The position numbers were made by a program, and so were the translations under genes. 64,000 bases of DNA, from NCBI RefSeq assembly GCF_902829295.1, contig NZ_CADEPL010000019.1, positions 62,001-126,000 on the forward strand. Direction: 5' to 3'. The notes below the pieces were generated by a model. It was given only the letters and a program-made list of their open reading frames with translations. It was not told where the DNA came from and did no database searches. Source of the DNA: Vogesella oryzae (lineage in GTDB: Bacteria; Pseudomonadota; Gammaproteobacteria; Burkholderiales; Chromobacteriaceae). This document shows positions 63,484 to 64,000 of this stretch, piece after piece. Numbering within the stretch: the stretch's first letter is position 1; every line of letters begins with the position of its first letter.

Positions 63484-64000
63484 TCAAGACCCTAACAAAC
63501 CTGCTGCCTTTGCTTTACCCTCACCCCAAAACGCAGATTCATCGTAATAATTTTTGTGATTCAAATCCATGAGCAGATCTTCATCAATATTTCTCAATAA
63601 GCTATATTTCTCAATCAATGGCTTAAACTTCTCCGCTCCAACCCCAGTCAAACCGTTATAAAAAAGTAAAACCAACTCATAAGAGGAGAGTTGTGCACGA
63701 AAAAGGCTAGTATAGAATCGCTTATCCACACCACTCAAACTTGTTGATTTATCTACAAAATCAACAACATAATACATGTTTCTAAAATAATGCTGCAATT
63801 CACTAGAGAATTTTTTAGTCAGTAAAGTTGCAGATTCCACACAAATCCCACGAGTATCATTTATTTTTTTCGCACCACCATCAGCATGATCACCTAGAAT
63901 TTTTTCATATAGAGATCTGAAATGACGATAGATATGATAAAAAGCGGGCTTTCCAGCCACCGTTACCTTTTTATCTTTAAAATAGTGCGTCGAAGAAACA
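63484..64000 (-). CDS. Putative phage abortive infection protein (AbiC-like), 5' partial
   Basis: The visible part matches the C-terminal region of the putAbiC family: HIYRHFRSLYEKILG, LQHYFRNMYYVVDFVDK, FRAQLSSYELVLLFYNGLTG and KFKPLIEKYSLLRNIDEDLL. A GTG at 63958-63960 is a possible start, but the frame stays open to the window edge and family members are longer with N-terminal membrane helices, so the gene is probably cut off. Markedly AT-rich, a sign of transfer. No repeats of the 9-mer inside. Confidence 0.65.
   Translation of the reverse strand, partial: VSSTHYFKDKKVTVAGKPAFYHIYRHFRSLYEKILGDHADGGAKKINDTRGICVESATLLTKKFSSELQHYFRNMYYVVDFVDKSTSLSGVDKRFYTSLFRAQLSSYELVLLFYNGLTGVGAEKFKPLIEKYSLLRNIDEDLLMDLNHKNYYDESAFWGEGKAKAAGLLGS

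Overview
The window is a GC-rich (about 60-65 % by eye) chromosomal segment from a beta-proteobacterium. Gene content (hpnCDE squalene genes, coaBC-dut, dadA with an Lrp-type regulator, ribA, ubiB, radA, gmhA, a HiPIP ferredoxin, several GGDEF and chemoreceptor genes) and tRNA-Ala(GGC)/tRNA-Glu(TTC) clusters suggest the Neisseriales, most likely the Chromobacteriaceae (Vogesella/Chromobacterium-like). That placement is inference from family recognition; no 16S or database search was available.

Layout. 0-7.7 kb: housekeeping genes (CBS-DUF294 protein, DnaQ-like exonuclease, ribokinase, radC, coaBC, dut, a diguanylate cyclase). 7.7-12.3 kb: a four-gene polyamine-type ABC transporter operon on the minus strand. 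12.3-17.7 kb: a lolC 5' remnant, an NlpC/P60 hydrolase, ubiB and small proteins. 17.7-24.2 kb: an apparent eight-gene minus-strand operon, hpnC-hpnD-hpnE-SDR-lipoprotein-radA-ECF sigma-zinc anti-sigma. 24.3-31 kb: a tRNA-Ala/tRNA-Glu pair followed by an integrated element with a large serine recombinase, a 50-residue ORF, a Rep_trans-type replication initiator and an AT-rich two-gene cargo (DUF3696-type ATPase plus TOPRIM-like protein) that looks like an anti-phage system. 31-43.7 kb: a class A PBP-like protein, an RNB exonuclease, a frameshifted PAS-GGDEF gene, and a hydantoin-type cassette (NCS1 permease, hyuB, hyuA), then a 266-bp MITE and an AraC regulator. 44.8-45 kb: a second tRNA cluster (Ala-Glu-Ala). 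45-54 kb: ribA, GAF, GGDEF, alr-dadA with a divergent Lrp-type gene, and amtB behind a sigma-54 promoter. 54-64 kb: an MCP-PilZ fusion, an orphan tatA beside a Tat-exported HiPIP, another MCP, gmhA, two truncated genes fused at an odd junction, small proteins, and at the right edge part of a putative AbiC-type phage-resistance gene.

The strongest unexplained signal is a dispersed 9-mer, GCGGCCAAC and its complement. I found 63 copies by eye, about one per kb, in genes and in inverted pairs at gene ends, where chance predicts one or two. None lies between 24.0 and 32.1 kb, the stretch holding the integrated element. This distribution resembles a DNA uptake sequence, but the motif is not the Neisseria one. 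The second is the ATPase-TOPRIM pair in the tRNA-Glu-linked element.
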